Shown here: in pieces, positions 19,930 through 28,313 of the stretch
How positions within the stretch are numbered: the first letter of the stretch is position 1
Layout of the letters: the number at the start of each line of letters is the position of its first letter
Source: an uncultured Granulosicoccaceae bacterium
Lineage (GTDB): Bacteria > Pseudomonadota > Gammaproteobacteria > Granulosicoccales > Granulosicoccaceae
DNA length: 44,000 nucleotides
Direction: 5' to 3'
Assembly: GCA_937920585.1 (NCBI GenBank)
Contig: CAKZSB010000178.1
Span: 1 to 44,000 of the forward strand
Notes under the pieces: model-generated
Database searches by the model: none
Seen by the model: the letters and a program-made list of their open reading frames with translations, nothing else
Told to the model about the DNA's origin: nothing
Made by a program: the position numbers and the translations under genes

Positions 19930-20553
19930 TCACTGCTGCAGGAAATCGAGGCTTCCCTTACCCTCTCGTAGGATTTCAACACCGCCACTTTCCAGTGACA
20001 ACACCGATGTCTCCTCAAGGCCACAGGCGCCGCCGTCGACGATCAGATCCACTAATCCTTTCAAACGCTGCTTCATCTCAAACGGATCATTGAGCGGAAA
20101 CTCATCACCAGGCATCAGCAGCGTTGCACTCATGATCGGCTCGCCGAGCTCAACCAGTAACGCATGGGCAATAGAATGATCCGGCACGCGAATGCCAATG
20201 GAACGCCGCTTGGCGTGAAGCAGTCGCCGGGGGACTTCGTTCGTTCCTTTCAGGATGAAAGTGTAAGGGCCCGGCGTGAGTGTTTTTAGCAGGCGATAGT
20301 CTTTGTTGTCGACCTTCGCATAGGTCGCAATTGAAGACAGATCCTGGCACATCAGGGTCATGTGGTGCCCCTTGTCCAATTGCCGCAGCCGATAAATGCG
20401 CTCGACCCCCTGCTTGTTGCCGAGCAGACATCCCAACGCGTAGCAAGAATCGGTTGGATAGGCGATGATCGCACCTTGCTCGAGCATAGCCACTGCCTGG
20501 GAAACCAAACGGGCCTGAGGGTTGGCGGGATGTATTTCGAAATACTGAGTCAT
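19930..20553 (-). CDS. yciO: YciO family protein (Sua5/YrdC fold)
   Basis: A 207-aa member of the YciO branch of the Sua5/YciO/YrdC fold. Relatives TsaC and Sua5 make threonylcarbamoyl-AMP for the tRNA t6A modification. YciO has the same fold and a positively charged cavity, but its cellular task is less settled. The whole length resembles E. coli YciO (EIHPANPQARL, AYPTDSCYALGC, IYRLRQLDKGHHMTLMC, GPYTFILKGTNEVPRRLLH). The catalytic-type K and the substrate-pocket S/T residues are present. It starts at an ATG 130 nt from the divergent yciB gene and ends 43 nt before scpA. The name is firm; the exact reaction is not. Confidence 0.93.
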   Translation of the reverse strand: MTQYFEIHPANPQARLVSQAVAMLEQGAIIAYPTDSCYALGCLLGNKQGVERIYRLRQLDKGHHMTLMCQDLSSIATYAKVDNKDYRLLKTLTPGPYTFILKGTNEVPRRLLHAKRRSIGIRVPDHSIAHALLVELGEPIMSATLLMPGDEFPLNDPFEMKQRLKGLVDLIVDGGACGLEETSVLSLESGGVEILREGKGSLDFLQQ

Positions 20554-20683
20554 TTATTGTTGTGAGCGCGCAGCGACAGTCATACCGCATCGAATGAGTG
20601 CGTAAGCACAGAGGCCTGGACACTCAACTTTCGATAGCATACCCCTTAATACCAAGGATACATCCAAACCAGTCGGATTCTGC

Positions 20684-21376
20684 ATGAAATTGCTTTTTGA
20701 TTTTTTTCCGGTTGTACTGTTTCTGATCACCTACAAGCTCAGCGACCTCTACACCGCCACCATGGTGATTATCGCCGCATCGGTCGTGCAGGTCGGTGTT
20801 CACTGGCTGATGCATCGTCGCATCGAAAAAATGCATCTGGTGTCACTGCTGCTGTTTCTGGTGCTCGGCGGACTGACACTCTACCTGCGCGACAAGCGAT
20901 TTATCATGTGGAAGCCAACCCTGATCAACTGGTTGTTCGGCGCCGCTTTTCTGGCCACAGCATTCATCGGCAGCAAACCCCTGATTCAACGCATGCTGGG
21001 CTCACAGCTTGAGATGCCCGATATTCAGTGGCGACGTTTGAACTATGCCTGGGTACTGTTCTTTCTGGTTGCCGGCGCGATCAACCTGATTTTCGCTCAA
21101 CGCTATATTGACGCCCAGAACCAGCTGATCGCCAGCATGCCGGAAATTTCGGAACAACAGCTGACCGACCTCAATTGCGATGGCTTCGAGGAATCAAACG
21201 TGCCACTGTGCGAGCTCGCGCATCAGCGTGAAGCGACCTGGGTCAATGTTAAGGTATTTGGCCTGCTGGGCCTGACCGTTCTGTTCATTATCGGCCAAAC
21301 CGTTTTTCTCATGCGGCACATGGAACCGGATGAAGAGCACGAGGACAATCCGCCCGCAGATACCGACAGTCAATAG
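20684..21376 (+). CDS. yciB: Inner membrane-spanning protein YciB (septation protein A family)
   Basis: YciB (IspZ/intracellular septation protein A) is an inner membrane protein involved in envelope synthesis and cell division. The family pattern is clear: FDFFPVVLFLITYKLSDLYTA near the N-terminus, GGLTLYLRD, FIMWKPTLINW, KPLIQRMLGSQLEMP, and WVNVKVFGLLGLT near the end, with five hydrophobic segments. At 230 aa it is about 50 residues longer than E. coli YciB. The excess is mainly one insertion at about residues 141-186, in the last extracytoplasmic loop, containing C165 and C176. A GGA lies 6 nt before the ATG. A parvulin gene follows in the same direction, an arrangement shared by related gammaproteobacteria. 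Confidence 0.92.
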   Translation: MKLLFDFFPVVLFLITYKLSDLYTATMVIIAASVVQVGVHWLMHRRIEKMHLVSLLLFLVLGGLTLYLRDKRFIMWKPTLINWLFGAAFLATAFIGSKPLIQRMLGSQLEMPDIQWRRLNYAWVLFFLVAGAINLIFAQRYIDAQNQLIASMPEISEQQLTDLNCDGFEESNVPLCELAHQREATWVNVKVFGLLGLTVLFIIGQTVFLMRHMEPDEEHEDNPPADTDSQ

Positions 21377-21450
21377 CTAAAAACAAACCCGGCATTGTTA
21401 TTGCCCCCTGCTGGCCCTCTGAACAACAGAATCCAACCGGAACTCTCAAC

Positions 21451-22236
21451 ATGAAAACACTGCTCTGCGTTGCACTGACAGCTTTGCTGTTGCCTTTAGT
21501 ACCGGTGTCCGCACAGGATACAGACAAGCTGCTTGCAACCGTCAACGACAGCAAGATCACCGCCGGACAGGTCGACGCACAGGCTCGCCAGCTGGCAGCC
21601 CAGGGCCAGCAGGCGAGCCAGGCGCAAATTGTCGATGAATTGATCAATCTCGAGCTGATGCAGCAAGAGGCGCTGAAACAGGAACTTGAAAAACTGCCCG
21701 ATGTCGCCTCTGAACTGAAAACCATGCGTGCCAGGGTCCTGGCCAATGCCCTGCTGACCCAGGTGGCTGGCAATTTTGCCGTCAGCGACGAAGACCTGAA
21801 AAAAGAATACGATCGACAAGCAGCCGACAATCGCGTCTCCGAGTATCTCGCCAGCCACATCTTGCTGGATGATGAAGCGCGCGCAAAGGAAATCATCGTT
21901 GAACTGAACGACGGTGCCGATTTTGCTGAGGCGGCGAAAAAATACTCCACTGGCCCCTCAGGTCCAAACGGCGGCGACCTGGGCTGGTTTACCGATGGGT
22001 CCATGGTGCCGGAATTTTCAGCCGCCGTTGCCGAAATGGAACCCGGCAGCCATTCAGTGGCACCGGTAAAAACCCAGTTTGGCTTTCATATCATCAAACT
22101 GGCAGACAAGCGCAACAAGCAAGCTCAGCCATTCGAAGCGGTTGCCGATCAACTGCGCAGTGCCATGATCAGAACCCAGGTCTCAGACTACATCGGTGGT
22201 CTGCGCAATTCCGCGCTGATCGAAATGCATGAGTAG
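21451..22236 (+). CDS. Periplasmic parvulin-type peptidyl-prolyl cis-trans isomerase
   Basis: A 261-aa exported PpiC/SurA-type rotamase that speeds proline isomerisation in folding envelope proteins. The signal peptide is MKTLLCVALTALLLPLVPVSA, with cleavage before QDTDKLL. A helical SurA-like N-domain follows (residues of about 25-130, VNDSKITAGQVDAQARQLAA). The parvulin domain spans about 130-225, with ASHILLDDEARAKEII, YSTGPSGPNGGDLGWF, MVPEFSAAV and QFGFHIIKL. It is too short for SurA, which has two parvulin domains. It lies 74 nt after yciB and converges on metZ. A lipobox is absent, so it is probably soluble in the periplasm. Confidence 0.94.
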   Translation: MKTLLCVALTALLLPLVPVSAQDTDKLLATVNDSKITAGQVDAQARQLAAQGQQASQAQIVDELINLELMQQEALKQELEKLPDVASELKTMRARVLANALLTQVAGNFAVSDEDLKKEYDRQAADNRVSEYLASHILLDDEARAKEIIVELNDGADFAEAAKKYSTGPSGPNGGDLGWFTDGSMVPEFSAAVAEMEPGSHSVAPVKTQFGFHIIKLADKRNKQAQPFEAVADQLRSAMIRTQVSDYIGGLRNSALIEMHE

Positions 22237-22263
22237 CAATTAATTGCCAGACCGGGTTCAGAA

Positions 22264-23445
22264 CTAACCAAGCCCGGTTATCAAATCGCGCTGGATATCG
22301 ACTAACGATTCCAGCCCCACAGCAATTCTGACAAGCCCTTCCGAAATACCGGCCTGCTCGCGCTGTTCGTCCGTCAAGCGTCCGTGCGTTGTCGTGGCAG
22401 GATGCGTAATCGTGGATTTTGCGTCACCCAGATTTGCCGTAATCGAAATCATTTGCACGGCATCGATCAGTTGCCACGCAGCCTCGCGACCACCCGCCAA
22501 TTCAAAAGACACAACACCACCAGCGGCCGATTGCTGCAACCTGCACAAACTGTTCTGCGGATGGCTGTCGAGCCCGGGGTAAAACACTTTGCTTACTCGA
22601 GGCTGGGCTTGTAACCACTCAGCCAACGCCGCAGCACTCTCGCAGTGGCGCTGCATGCGCAATTCCAGCGTCTCAAGTCCCTTCAGAAATACCCACGCAT
22701 TAAACGGACTCATACACGGTCCCGCTGCGCGCAGAAATGCAAAGACGTCGGCAATGCGCTCGCTGTCACCAACTACCGCACCACCGACACAGCGCCCCTG
22801 CCCGTCGAGAAATTTGGTCGCTGAATGTATGACCAGATGCGCACCCAGCGCCAGAGGTTGTTGCAATGCCGGCGTACAAAAGCAATTGTCGACCACGAGC
22901 ATGGCACCATTGCGACTGGCAAGCTCCGCCAGCGCGGAAATATCGGCAAGCCTTGTGAGCGGGTTGGACGGCGTCTCGACAAACAGCATGCGCGTCTGGG
23001 GCAGGATTTTACGCTGCCAGTCGGCCACATCATCGATAGCGGCGAAATCCACCGTGTTGCCCATACGGGTTAAATACTTGCGAAAGAACTGCGTCGTCGA
23101 TCCAAACAGATCGCCGGACGCCAGCACATGATCGCCAGCCTCGAGCAGGGCTGCGCAAGTCGCCATAATAGCGGCCATACCGGATGCGGTCGCAACACAG
23201 GCATCGCCACCCTCCATCGCCGCCAGACGCTTTTCAAACGTGCGAACGGTCGGATTGGTGAATCGAGAATAGACGTTGCCGGGGGCATTGTTTTGAAATC
23301 TGTCTGCGGCCTCGGCAGCGTTGGAAAACACAAAGCTCGAGGTTGCAAAAATTGCCTCTGAGTGCTCGCCTTCGCCGGTACGATCATAGCCTGCACGCAC
23401 CCCTAGTGTGGCTAGTTCGGGCGAGTCAGCGTTGTTGGTATACAC
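22264..23445 (-). CDS. metZ: O-succinylhomoserine sulfhydrylase
   Basis: MetZ is a PLP enzyme that makes homocysteine directly from O-succinylhomoserine and sulfide, replacing MetB and MetC. The sequence is collinear with Pseudomonas MetZ: NVYSRFTNPTVRTFE, ASGMAAIMA, VVDNCFCTPALQQPLALGA, then the PLP lysine in SATKFLDGQGR (about residue 210), GPCMSPFNAWVFLKGLETL and STITHPATTTHGRL. I prefer the GTG at 23443-23445 (393 aa), with GGGATA eight nt upstream; an ATG at 23470-23472 would add nine residues lacking family resemblance. It sits after purF, as in pseudomonads, but an L,D-transpeptidase gene and a 199-nt leader intervene. That leader may carry its own regulation. Confidence 0.95.
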   Translation of the reverse strand: MYTNNADSPELATLGVRAGYDRTGEGEHSEAIFATSSFVFSNAAEAADRFQNNAPGNVYSRFTNPTVRTFEKRLAAMEGGDACVATASGMAAIMATCAALLEAGDHVLASGDLFGSTTQFFRKYLTRMGNTVDFAAIDDVADWQRKILPQTRMLFVETPSNPLTRLADISALAELASRNGAMLVVDNCFCTPALQQPLALGAHLVIHSATKFLDGQGRCVGGAVVGDSERIADVFAFLRAAGPCMSPFNAWVFLKGLETLELRMQRHCESAAALAEWLQAQPRVSKVFYPGLDSHPQNSLCRLQQSAAGGVVSFELAGGREAAWQLIDAVQMISITANLGDAKSTITHPATTTHGRLTDEQREQAGISEGLVRIAVGLESLVDIQRDLITGLG

Positions 23446-23468
23446 AATAAATATCCCACAAAAAATTG

Positions 23469-23498
23469 GCATTGCGGGACACGGCTTTGCATTGCGGG
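23469..23498 (-). repeat. Exact 10-bp direct repeat upstream of metZ
   Basis: GCATTGCGGG occurs at 23469-23478 and again at 23489-23498, start to start exactly 20 bp, about two turns of the helix. It lies 24-54 bp before the metZ GTG. A regulator or RNA-based control site is possible; nothing identifies the binder. Confidence 0.55.
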
Positions 23499-23522
23499 CA
23501 GGGATATCGTTTGGCAGACTGG

Positions 23523-23551
23523 CTGGCCGACCACTCGATCAAGTGGGCCAG
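23523..23551 (-). promoter_or_regulatory. Hairpin in the metZ leader
   Basis: Arms 23523-23528 and 23546-23551 (6 bp) continue into an inner stem 23532-23535 with 23542-23545 (4 bp), with three unpaired bases on one side. It would form in the leader RNA if metZ is transcribed from the candidate promoter just upstream. It has no T-run, so it is unlikely to be a simple terminator. Confidence 0.45.
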
Positions 23552-23568
23552 AGGCTCACTTTAGCTGG

Positions 23569-23597
23569 ATTTATTTGGCGCCCGCAAGCAGAGTCAA
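23569..23597 (-). promoter_or_regulatory. Possible metZ promoter
   Basis: On the minus strand TTGACT (complement of 23592-23597, five of six consensus bases) is followed after 17 nt by ATAAAT (complement of 23569-23574, three of six). It would give a leader of about 115 nt. The -10 is weak, so confidence is low. Confidence 0.3.
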
Positions 23598-23644
23598 ATC
23601 GGCGCAACATGTCACTTAAGTATGCGTGCGGAAACTGGCTAATG

Positions 23645-24199
23645 TCAATCGGTAACAATCAATACCCGGTCGCCGATCTGCACGCGATCGAACAGTGCAA
23701 TGACATCCCGATTTTTCATTCGCACACAGCCATGCGATACCGGCTTGCCGATCAGGTGCTCCTGCGCAGTGCCATGAATATAAATATAGCGCTGGTACGA
23801 ATCGACGGGCCCTTGTCGGTTGATACCCGATTGTAAACCGCGCAACCAAAGCACGCGGCTGGTTATAGCGTCGTCGTCAGTCGAGGATTCGAGATCACGC
23901 GCAATGATCCCGTTCGGAACACGACCCTTGAAAATAGTCCCGCACTCTGCCCCATCGCCAATCTTCTCGGCGATTTCGTGCCAGCCGTATGGCGTACAAC
24001 CACTACCCTCTTCACAGCCCACACCATTCTGGGCAGTAGATACGGGATACGACTCAATCTGGCCCGCTGCAGACAGATAGTCCAGTCGCTGGCGGCGGAT
24101 ACTGACAAGCAACAGGCTGCTGCTGCAATCCAGGTCAGTACCAAACACCTGCTGATGCGACCCGGCTGCTTGTTGCCAGTCTGATGGGACTACGCTCAC
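23645..24199 (-). CDS. L,D-transpeptidase (YkuD) domain protein without export signal
   Basis: A 184-aa YkuD-domain protein. In this family an active-site cysteine forms or exchanges peptide cross-links in peptidoglycan. The motif is complete: H142 (IHGTAQEHLIG), then S155-H156-G157-C158 and R160 (PVSHGCVRM). Upstream are YPVSTAQNG and TPYGWHEIAEKIGDG, usual for small stand-alone members. The start is a GTG at 24197-24199. An in-frame TAG lies just before it and the purF stop is only 27 nt away, so no signal peptide or membrane anchor can precede it. It is probably on the purF transcript. It may be exported in another way, act on cytoplasmic peptides, or be mis-started. E. coli ErfK-type proteins are larger and exported. 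Confidence 0.9.
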   Translation of the reverse strand: MSVVPSDWQQAAGSHQQVFGTDLDCSSSLLLVSIRRQRLDYLSAAGQIESYPVSTAQNGVGCEEGSGCTPYGWHEIAEKIGDGAECGTIFKGRVPNGIIARDLESSTDDDAITSRVLWLRGLQSGINRQGPVDSYQRYIYIHGTAQEHLIGKPVSHGCVRMKNRDVIALFDRVQIGDRVLIVTD

Positions 24200-24226
24200 T
24201 GGTGCTTGCTACCCGGGCACAGGCGC

Positions 24227-25741
24227 TCACTCCATACCAACATCCACCACCTGCGTATCGCTGTTGTTATTGCGCTCCACCGCCGCATCTGCGCGCTGAT
24301 TCTCCAGCCAGCTGAGGTAGTCTTTGTCGATATCGCCGGTGAGGTATTCACCGTTAAAGCAACTGGTTTCGAAACTGCCGAGTTCGGGATTGAGTTCGCG
24401 CACTGAATCGATCAGATCTTCAAGACGCTGGTAAATCAGGCCATCGGCGCCAATCGCCGTACAGATTTGCTGTTCATCACGCTGATGTGCAATGAGCTCA
24501 TCGACCGCCGGCATATCGATGCCGTAGACATTGGGAAAACAGACCGGTGGCGCCGCTGAAGCCATGTAAACCTTTCTGGCACCGGCATCGCGTGCCATTT
24601 GCACAATCTGCTCGGATGTCGTACCACGCACGATTGAATCGTCGACCAGCAGCACGTTGAGCCCTTTGAATTCCATACCGATCGGGTTGAGCTTCTGGCG
24701 CACCGATTTACGCCGCATTTTCTGCCCCGGCATGATGAAAGTGCGCCCGATATAGCGATTCTTCACAAATCCCTCGCGGTAGCTCAGGCCCAGCTCCAGT
24801 GCCAGCTCCTGTGCAGACGGGCGACTGGTGTCGGGGATCGGGATAACAACGTCAATATCGTGGTTGTGCCATTCCTGCCGAATGCGTGCTGCAAGTTTAC
24901 GCCCCATGCTCATGCGCGATGTATAGACCGACACGCCATCGATAATCGAATCCGGCCTTGCGAAGTACACGTACTCGAAAATACACGGTTGCAGCTTTTG
25001 GCTCTGCGCACACTGACGCTGATGCATTTCACCCGCCGCACTGATGTAGATCGCCTCACCCGGATCGAGATCGCGAACCAGTTCGAACCCCAGACCGGTA
25101 AGCGCGACACTCTCCGAAGCGACGATATATTCAACGCCCTCATCACTATCGCGTTTGCCCAGCACCAGCGGACGAATGCCGTTGGGATCACGAAAAGCCA
25201 ACACCCCTCGCCCTACCAGCATCGCGACCACGGCATAGCCGCCCATGCAACGCTTGTGCACGGCGCTGACTGCGCTGAATATGTGGTCTGGTGTCAGGCT
25301 GTCTGAACCCGCTGCGTGCTGAAGCTCATGGGCAAAGACGTTGAGCAGCACTTCGCTGTCAGAGTTGGTGTTGATATGCCTGCGATCTGTGCGATACAAA
25401 TCGCTTTGCAATTGCCGGGCGTTGGTCAGATTGCCGTTATGGCCAAGTACAATTCCAAACGGCGAATTGACATAAAACGGCTGAGCCTCGGCTGACATAC
25501 TCGAACTGCCAGCGGTCGGATACCGCAGGTGGCCGATGCCCATATTGCCGCGCAAGCGCAGCATGTGAGAGGTGCGAAACACCTCTCGCACCAGGCCCGG
25601 TGCCTTGCGAATAAAGAGTTGCCGCTCTTCACAAGTGGCAATCCCGGCCGCATCCTGTCCGCGATGCTGGAGCAGCGTCAGACCATCGTACAATTGATGA
25701 TTGATCGCGCTTTTTCCAACGATCCCCAAAATTCCGCACAT
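24227..25741 (-). CDS. purF: Amidophosphoribosyltransferase
   Basis: PurF catalyses the first committed step of purine synthesis, making phosphoribosylamine from PRPP and glutamine. I start at the ATG at 25739-25741 so that the catalytic nucleophile is C2 (MCGILGIVG), exposed after removal of Met1; GGGAC lies eight nt upstream. An in-frame TTG one codon earlier is ignored. The Ntn glutaminase domain includes [12 protein letters not shown] and GHNGNLTNA, and the phosphoribosyltransferase domain includes the PRPP loop [14 protein letters not shown] (residues of about 361-374). 504 aa is the E. coli length. It is 50 nt downstream of cvpA, the classic cvpA-purF operon. Confidence 0.98.
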   Translation of the reverse strand: MCGILGIVGKSAINHQLYDGLTLLQHRGQDAAGIATCEERQLFIRKAPGLVREVFRTSHMLRLRGNMGIGHLRYPTAGSSSMSAEAQPFYVNSPFGIVLGHNGNLTNARQLQSDLYRTDRRHINTNSDSEVLLNVFAHELQHAAGSDSLTPDHIFSAVSAVHKRCMGGYAVVAMLVGRGVLAFRDPNGIRPLVLGKRDSDEGVEYIVASESVALTGLGFELVRDLDPGEAIYISAAGEMHQRQCAQSQKLQPCIFEYVYFARPDSIIDGVSVYTSRMSMGRKLAARIRQEWHNHDIDVVIPIPDTSRPSAQELALELGLSYREGFVKNRYIGRTFIMPGQKMRRKSVRQKLNPIGMEFKGLNVLLVDDSIVRGTTSEQIVQMARDAGARKVYMASAAPPVCFPNVYGIDMPAVDELIAHQRDEQQICTAIGADGLIYQRLEDLIDSVRELNPELGSFETSCFNGEYLTGDIDKDYLSWLENQRADAAVERNNNSDTQVVDVGME

Positions 25742-25791
25742 CAATCAGTCCCGCAATGGTCCGGCGGCAATTGTAATCGTTTTCCGGTTGG

Positions 25792-26298
25792 TTAGTTATC
25801 GTTGATATGGAAGCGACGCGCAATTTCTGCCGGTAATCTGCTGTGGATTACCTTGGATATCCGCAAAACATGCGGCAGCAACGCCGACTCGTTCCACCAT
25901 CGCTCTTGCGGGATCGAGACCGATGCAGTTGCCGCAAGCGCAATGAGGGCAACAATCACAACGCCCCGAACCGCGCCAAACCCGCTACCCAGCACTCTGT
26001 CTGCGATACCGAGACCGGTCACCGACAGGACTCTGCGGAGCAGGAAGGTCATTATTCCGCTGGCGACGAGCGAACCGATAAACAACGTCGCCGCACTGAT
26101 GCTCACGCGCGCTGTGGGACTTTCAATGGTATCGGGCAGGAATGCAGCGAATTCATGCGTGAAGTAGAGCGGCATACCGATCGCGAACACCCATCCGGCC
26201 AGCGAAAGGAATTCACCGAAAAAGCCGCGAAAGAAACTCAGTAGTGTCGATACACCGATTATCGCCACGATAACCAGATCCAGTGTTCCCAGGTTCAT
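25792..26298 (-). CDS. cvpA: CvpA family membrane protein
   Basis: A 168-aa inner membrane protein. CvpA is named for its need in colicin V production and is linked to envelope homeostasis; its biochemical role is unclear. The N-terminus LDLVIVAIIGVSTLLSFFRG is a family signature, followed by GFFGEFLSLAGWV. Four hydrophobic segments are visible (about 5-20, 28-48, 65-85 and 103-122), with a polar tail. It precedes purF by 50 nt and follows the SPOR-domain gene, as in Pseudomonas and E. coli. A perfect short inverted repeat lies 18 nt before its ATG. Confidence 0.93.
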   Translation of the reverse strand: MNLGTLDLVIVAIIGVSTLLSFFRGFFGEFLSLAGWVFAIGMPLYFTHEFAAFLPDTIESPTARVSISAATLFIGSLVASGIMTFLLRRVLSVTGLGIADRVLGSGFGAVRGVVIVALIALAATASVSIPQERWWNESALLPHVLRISKVIHSRLPAEIARRFHINDN

Positions 26299-26315
26299 AG
26301 CACTCTCGATTCCGG

Positions 26316-26331
26316 CAGGCAGTATTGCCTG
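26316..26331 (-). promoter_or_regulatory. Perfect inverted repeat just upstream of cvpA
   Basis: Arms 26316-26321 and 26326-26331 (6 bp, 4-nt spacer) lie 18 nt before the cvpA start. The sequence does not match the known PurR operator. It could be an operator or an RNA hairpin that hides the ribosome site; this is speculative. Confidence 0.3.
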
Positions 26332-26403
26332 ACTGATTGCGACCGACCACCCTGCATGGCACAGTCACGCAGCAAGGGTTCAACGCAAGCTGGCAGCTCA
26401 TCG

Positions 26404-27021
26404 TTAATCGCGACGCACCATGATGCTGTCGACACGATAGCGCCGATTGAGCCGATTTTGTAAATCCAGCGCATCGATCTGATTATCAAGCGGCCCTACG
26501 AATACGCGAAAAACCGTACCCTTGGGGCCTTCCACCGCATTGGCAAACGCTGGCAAGTTCTGCGCCTTTAGATCCTCCAGCAAATTAACGGCATTGCTCT
26601 CGACAACAAAGCTTGCGACCTGAATGTTCCAGCCGACTGGAATCGAGATCGTCGGCAGCGGTGCGGCCTGCACCGGCGCAGGCGGGTCACCGGACACAGC
26701 AGTGCCATCGGCAGATGTCGAATCACCCGCGAGATCTGCTTCCGTCTGCAAAGGCCGGGCAACAGCCAGCTTCTCACTGACCACCGTCGCTTCATCATTG
26801 TCAGGTGATTCAGGGGTTTGAGCGGGCTGGCGCGAGGAATAGGAGCGCTCTACAACCGGCCGACTGGGCTCCGCAGGCAGTGGCTCGGCGTACTCATACA
26901 CCTGCTGCGAGCCGGAGCCATCGAGAATGAAGGGCAACACGATTACCGCTATTGCGAGCAATACCCCGGCACCAATGAGGCGGGCGAGCAATTGCTCATC
27001 TTTGTATTCTTTACGTGCCAC
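26404..27021 (-). CDS. SPOR-domain membrane protein (DedD-like)
   Basis: A 205-aa bitopic inner membrane protein. SPOR domains bind denuded septal peptidoglycan and bring proteins to the division site. I use the GTG at 27019-27021, 20 nt after the folC stop; the open frame reaches 27276 but overlaps folC. The order is a short basic cytoplasmic end (ARKEYKDEQLLARL), one membrane helix (about residues 14-33, GAGVLLAIAVIVLPFIL), a long polar and proline-rich periplasmic linker, and a C-terminal SPOR domain of about 75 residues (GWNIQVASFVVESNA, GTVFRVFVGPLDNQ). It lies between folC and cvpA, as dedD does in E. coli. The ribosome site is weak. Confidence 0.92.
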   Translation of the reverse strand: MARKEYKDEQLLARLIGAGVLLAIAVIVLPFILDGSGSQQVYEYAEPLPAEPSRPVVERSYSSRQPAQTPESPDNDEATVVSEKLAVARPLQTEADLAGDSTSADGTAVSGDPPAPVQAAPLPTISIPVGWNIQVASFVVESNAVNLLEDLKAQNLPAFANAVEGPKGTVFRVFVGPLDNQIDALDLQNRLNRRYRVDSIMVRRD

Positions 27022-27041
27022 CGGGCAAACACTACCAGTCG

Positions 27042-28313
27042 TTAGTGAGCGTGCAAGCCGTCCATCGCCCGCATGACCTCTGATACGGTCAGAAAGGACC
27101 CAAACACAACTACGCGATCCGAGTCTGTCGATTTTGCTACAGCCTGATCCAGAGCGTTGGTTACCGATGGGTAAACCGAAGCCGCCACCTGCCTTGCGGC
27201 AAGTACCGCCCGGAGTTGCTCCCCGGACATCGCCCGTCCATAGTCGATCTCTCCAATGTACCAGCCATTGATCCACGGTGAAAGCGCCGTGATGATTGAT
27301 TCAACGTCCTTATCCTGCATACACCCGAACACGGCCCGCGTTTGCCCCGCAACCGGATTGCGACCCAGAAATGCTGCCAACTGGCCTGCAGCTGCGGCAT
27401 TGTGCGCAACGTCGAGTAACACCTCGACACCGTCGATCGTGAGCTGTTGTGCCCGGCCGGCGAGCTGCACGCTGGCCAGCGCATCGCGCACCCAGTTGAC
27501 CTGCAGGTCGCGTTTTAGTAAAACCGCACACACCGAAATCGCGGTTGCCGCGTTGTTCACCGCCCAGTTGGCGCGCATTGCGGGCATCGGCAATTCGTAA
27601 CGGCGAAGCGAGTCGCTAAATACCCAGTCAGAAGATCGAATCTCGAAGTGAAAATCGCGACCGATCTGGTGGTGTGTCGCGCCAATCTTCGCCACTGTCA
27701 CCGCCACACTGGCCGGTGGCTCCGGGTCGCCACACACCAATACACACCCCGCTCGCGCAACAGCCGCTTTCTCCGCTCCGATCGCCTCACGGTTGTCGCC
27801 CAGCCAATCGACGTGATCAATCCCGACCGAGGTAACGCACGCCACCTCGCTATCCCACAGATTGACAGCATCCAGGCGACCGCCAAGACCCACCTCCAGC
27901 ACGGCAATGTCGACGTTGCGGTTGCGAAAATGTTCTGCTGCCGCCAGTGTGGTGAACTCGAAATAGGTTAGCGATGTATCTGCACGAGCGCGTTCAATGG
28001 CCTCGAACGCCGCGACCAGTTCATCATCGGGCACCAATTCCCCGTCGACGGCAATCCGCTCGTTAAAGTGCAGAAAATGTGGGGAGGTGTAGCGTCCCAC
28101 GCTGAACCCGGCACCACGCAGAATTTGCTCGATGTAACCCGCGGTCGAGCCCTTGCCATTGGTTCCGGCAACGGTAACAACACGAAAGCCCGGTTCGAGC
28201 AAACCGGCGCGCTCGGCAACAGCGCCCACTCGCGCGAGGCCAAGCTCGATTCGATCCGGTTGCATCGCCTCAAGGGTTTGCAACCATTCTGCGAGAGCGA
28301 CTTTAGCTGGCAA
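27042..28313 (-). CDS. folC: Bifunctional dihydrofolate synthase / folylpolyglutamate synthase
   Basis: FolC adds glutamate to dihydropteroate and then extends the glutamate tail of folates. The P-loop is GTNGKGST (residues of about 50-57), followed by the family element [18 protein letters not shown] and, further on, [28 protein letters not shown] and [11 protein letters not shown] prefer the TTG at 28311-28313, giving 423 aa with an 11-nt overlap with accD and CAGGA 11 nt upstream. The ATG at 28346 would add 11 residues, overlap accD by 44 nt, and has its GGAGG abutting the start codon. The accD-folC-SPOR-cvpA-purF order is typical of gammaproteobacteria. Confidence 0.95.
   Translation of the reverse strand: MPAKVALAEWLQTLEAMQPDRIELGLARVGAVAERAGLLEPGFRVVTVAGTNGKGSTAGYIEQILRGAGFSVGRYTSPHFLHFNERIAVDGELVPDDELVAAFEAIERARADTSLTYFEFTTLAAAEHFRNRNVDIAVLEVGLGGRLDAVNLWDSEVACVTSVGIDHVDWLGDNREAIGAEKAAVARAGCVLVCGDPEPPASVAVTVAKIGATHHQIGRDFHFEIRSSDWVFSDSLRRYELPMPAMRANWAVNNAATAISVCAVLLKRDLQVNWVRDALASVQLAGRAQQLTIDGVEVLLDVAHNAAAAGQLAAFLGRNPVAGQTRAVFGCMQDKDVESIITALSPWINGWYIGEIDYGRAMSGEQLRAVLAARQVAASVYPSVTNALDQAVAKSTDSDRVVVFGSFLTVSEVMRAMDGLHAH

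Noticed and set aside
19887-20024. N-terminal extension of ScpA to 20024
   Set aside because: The extra part overlaps the end of yciO and has no ScpA-like sequence; the ATG at 19886 gives a normal family length.
27022-27276. Longer SPOR-domain protein starting within folC
   Set aside because: It lies antiparallel in content to no known domain, overlaps folC in another frame, and the membrane helix then would not be near the N-terminus.
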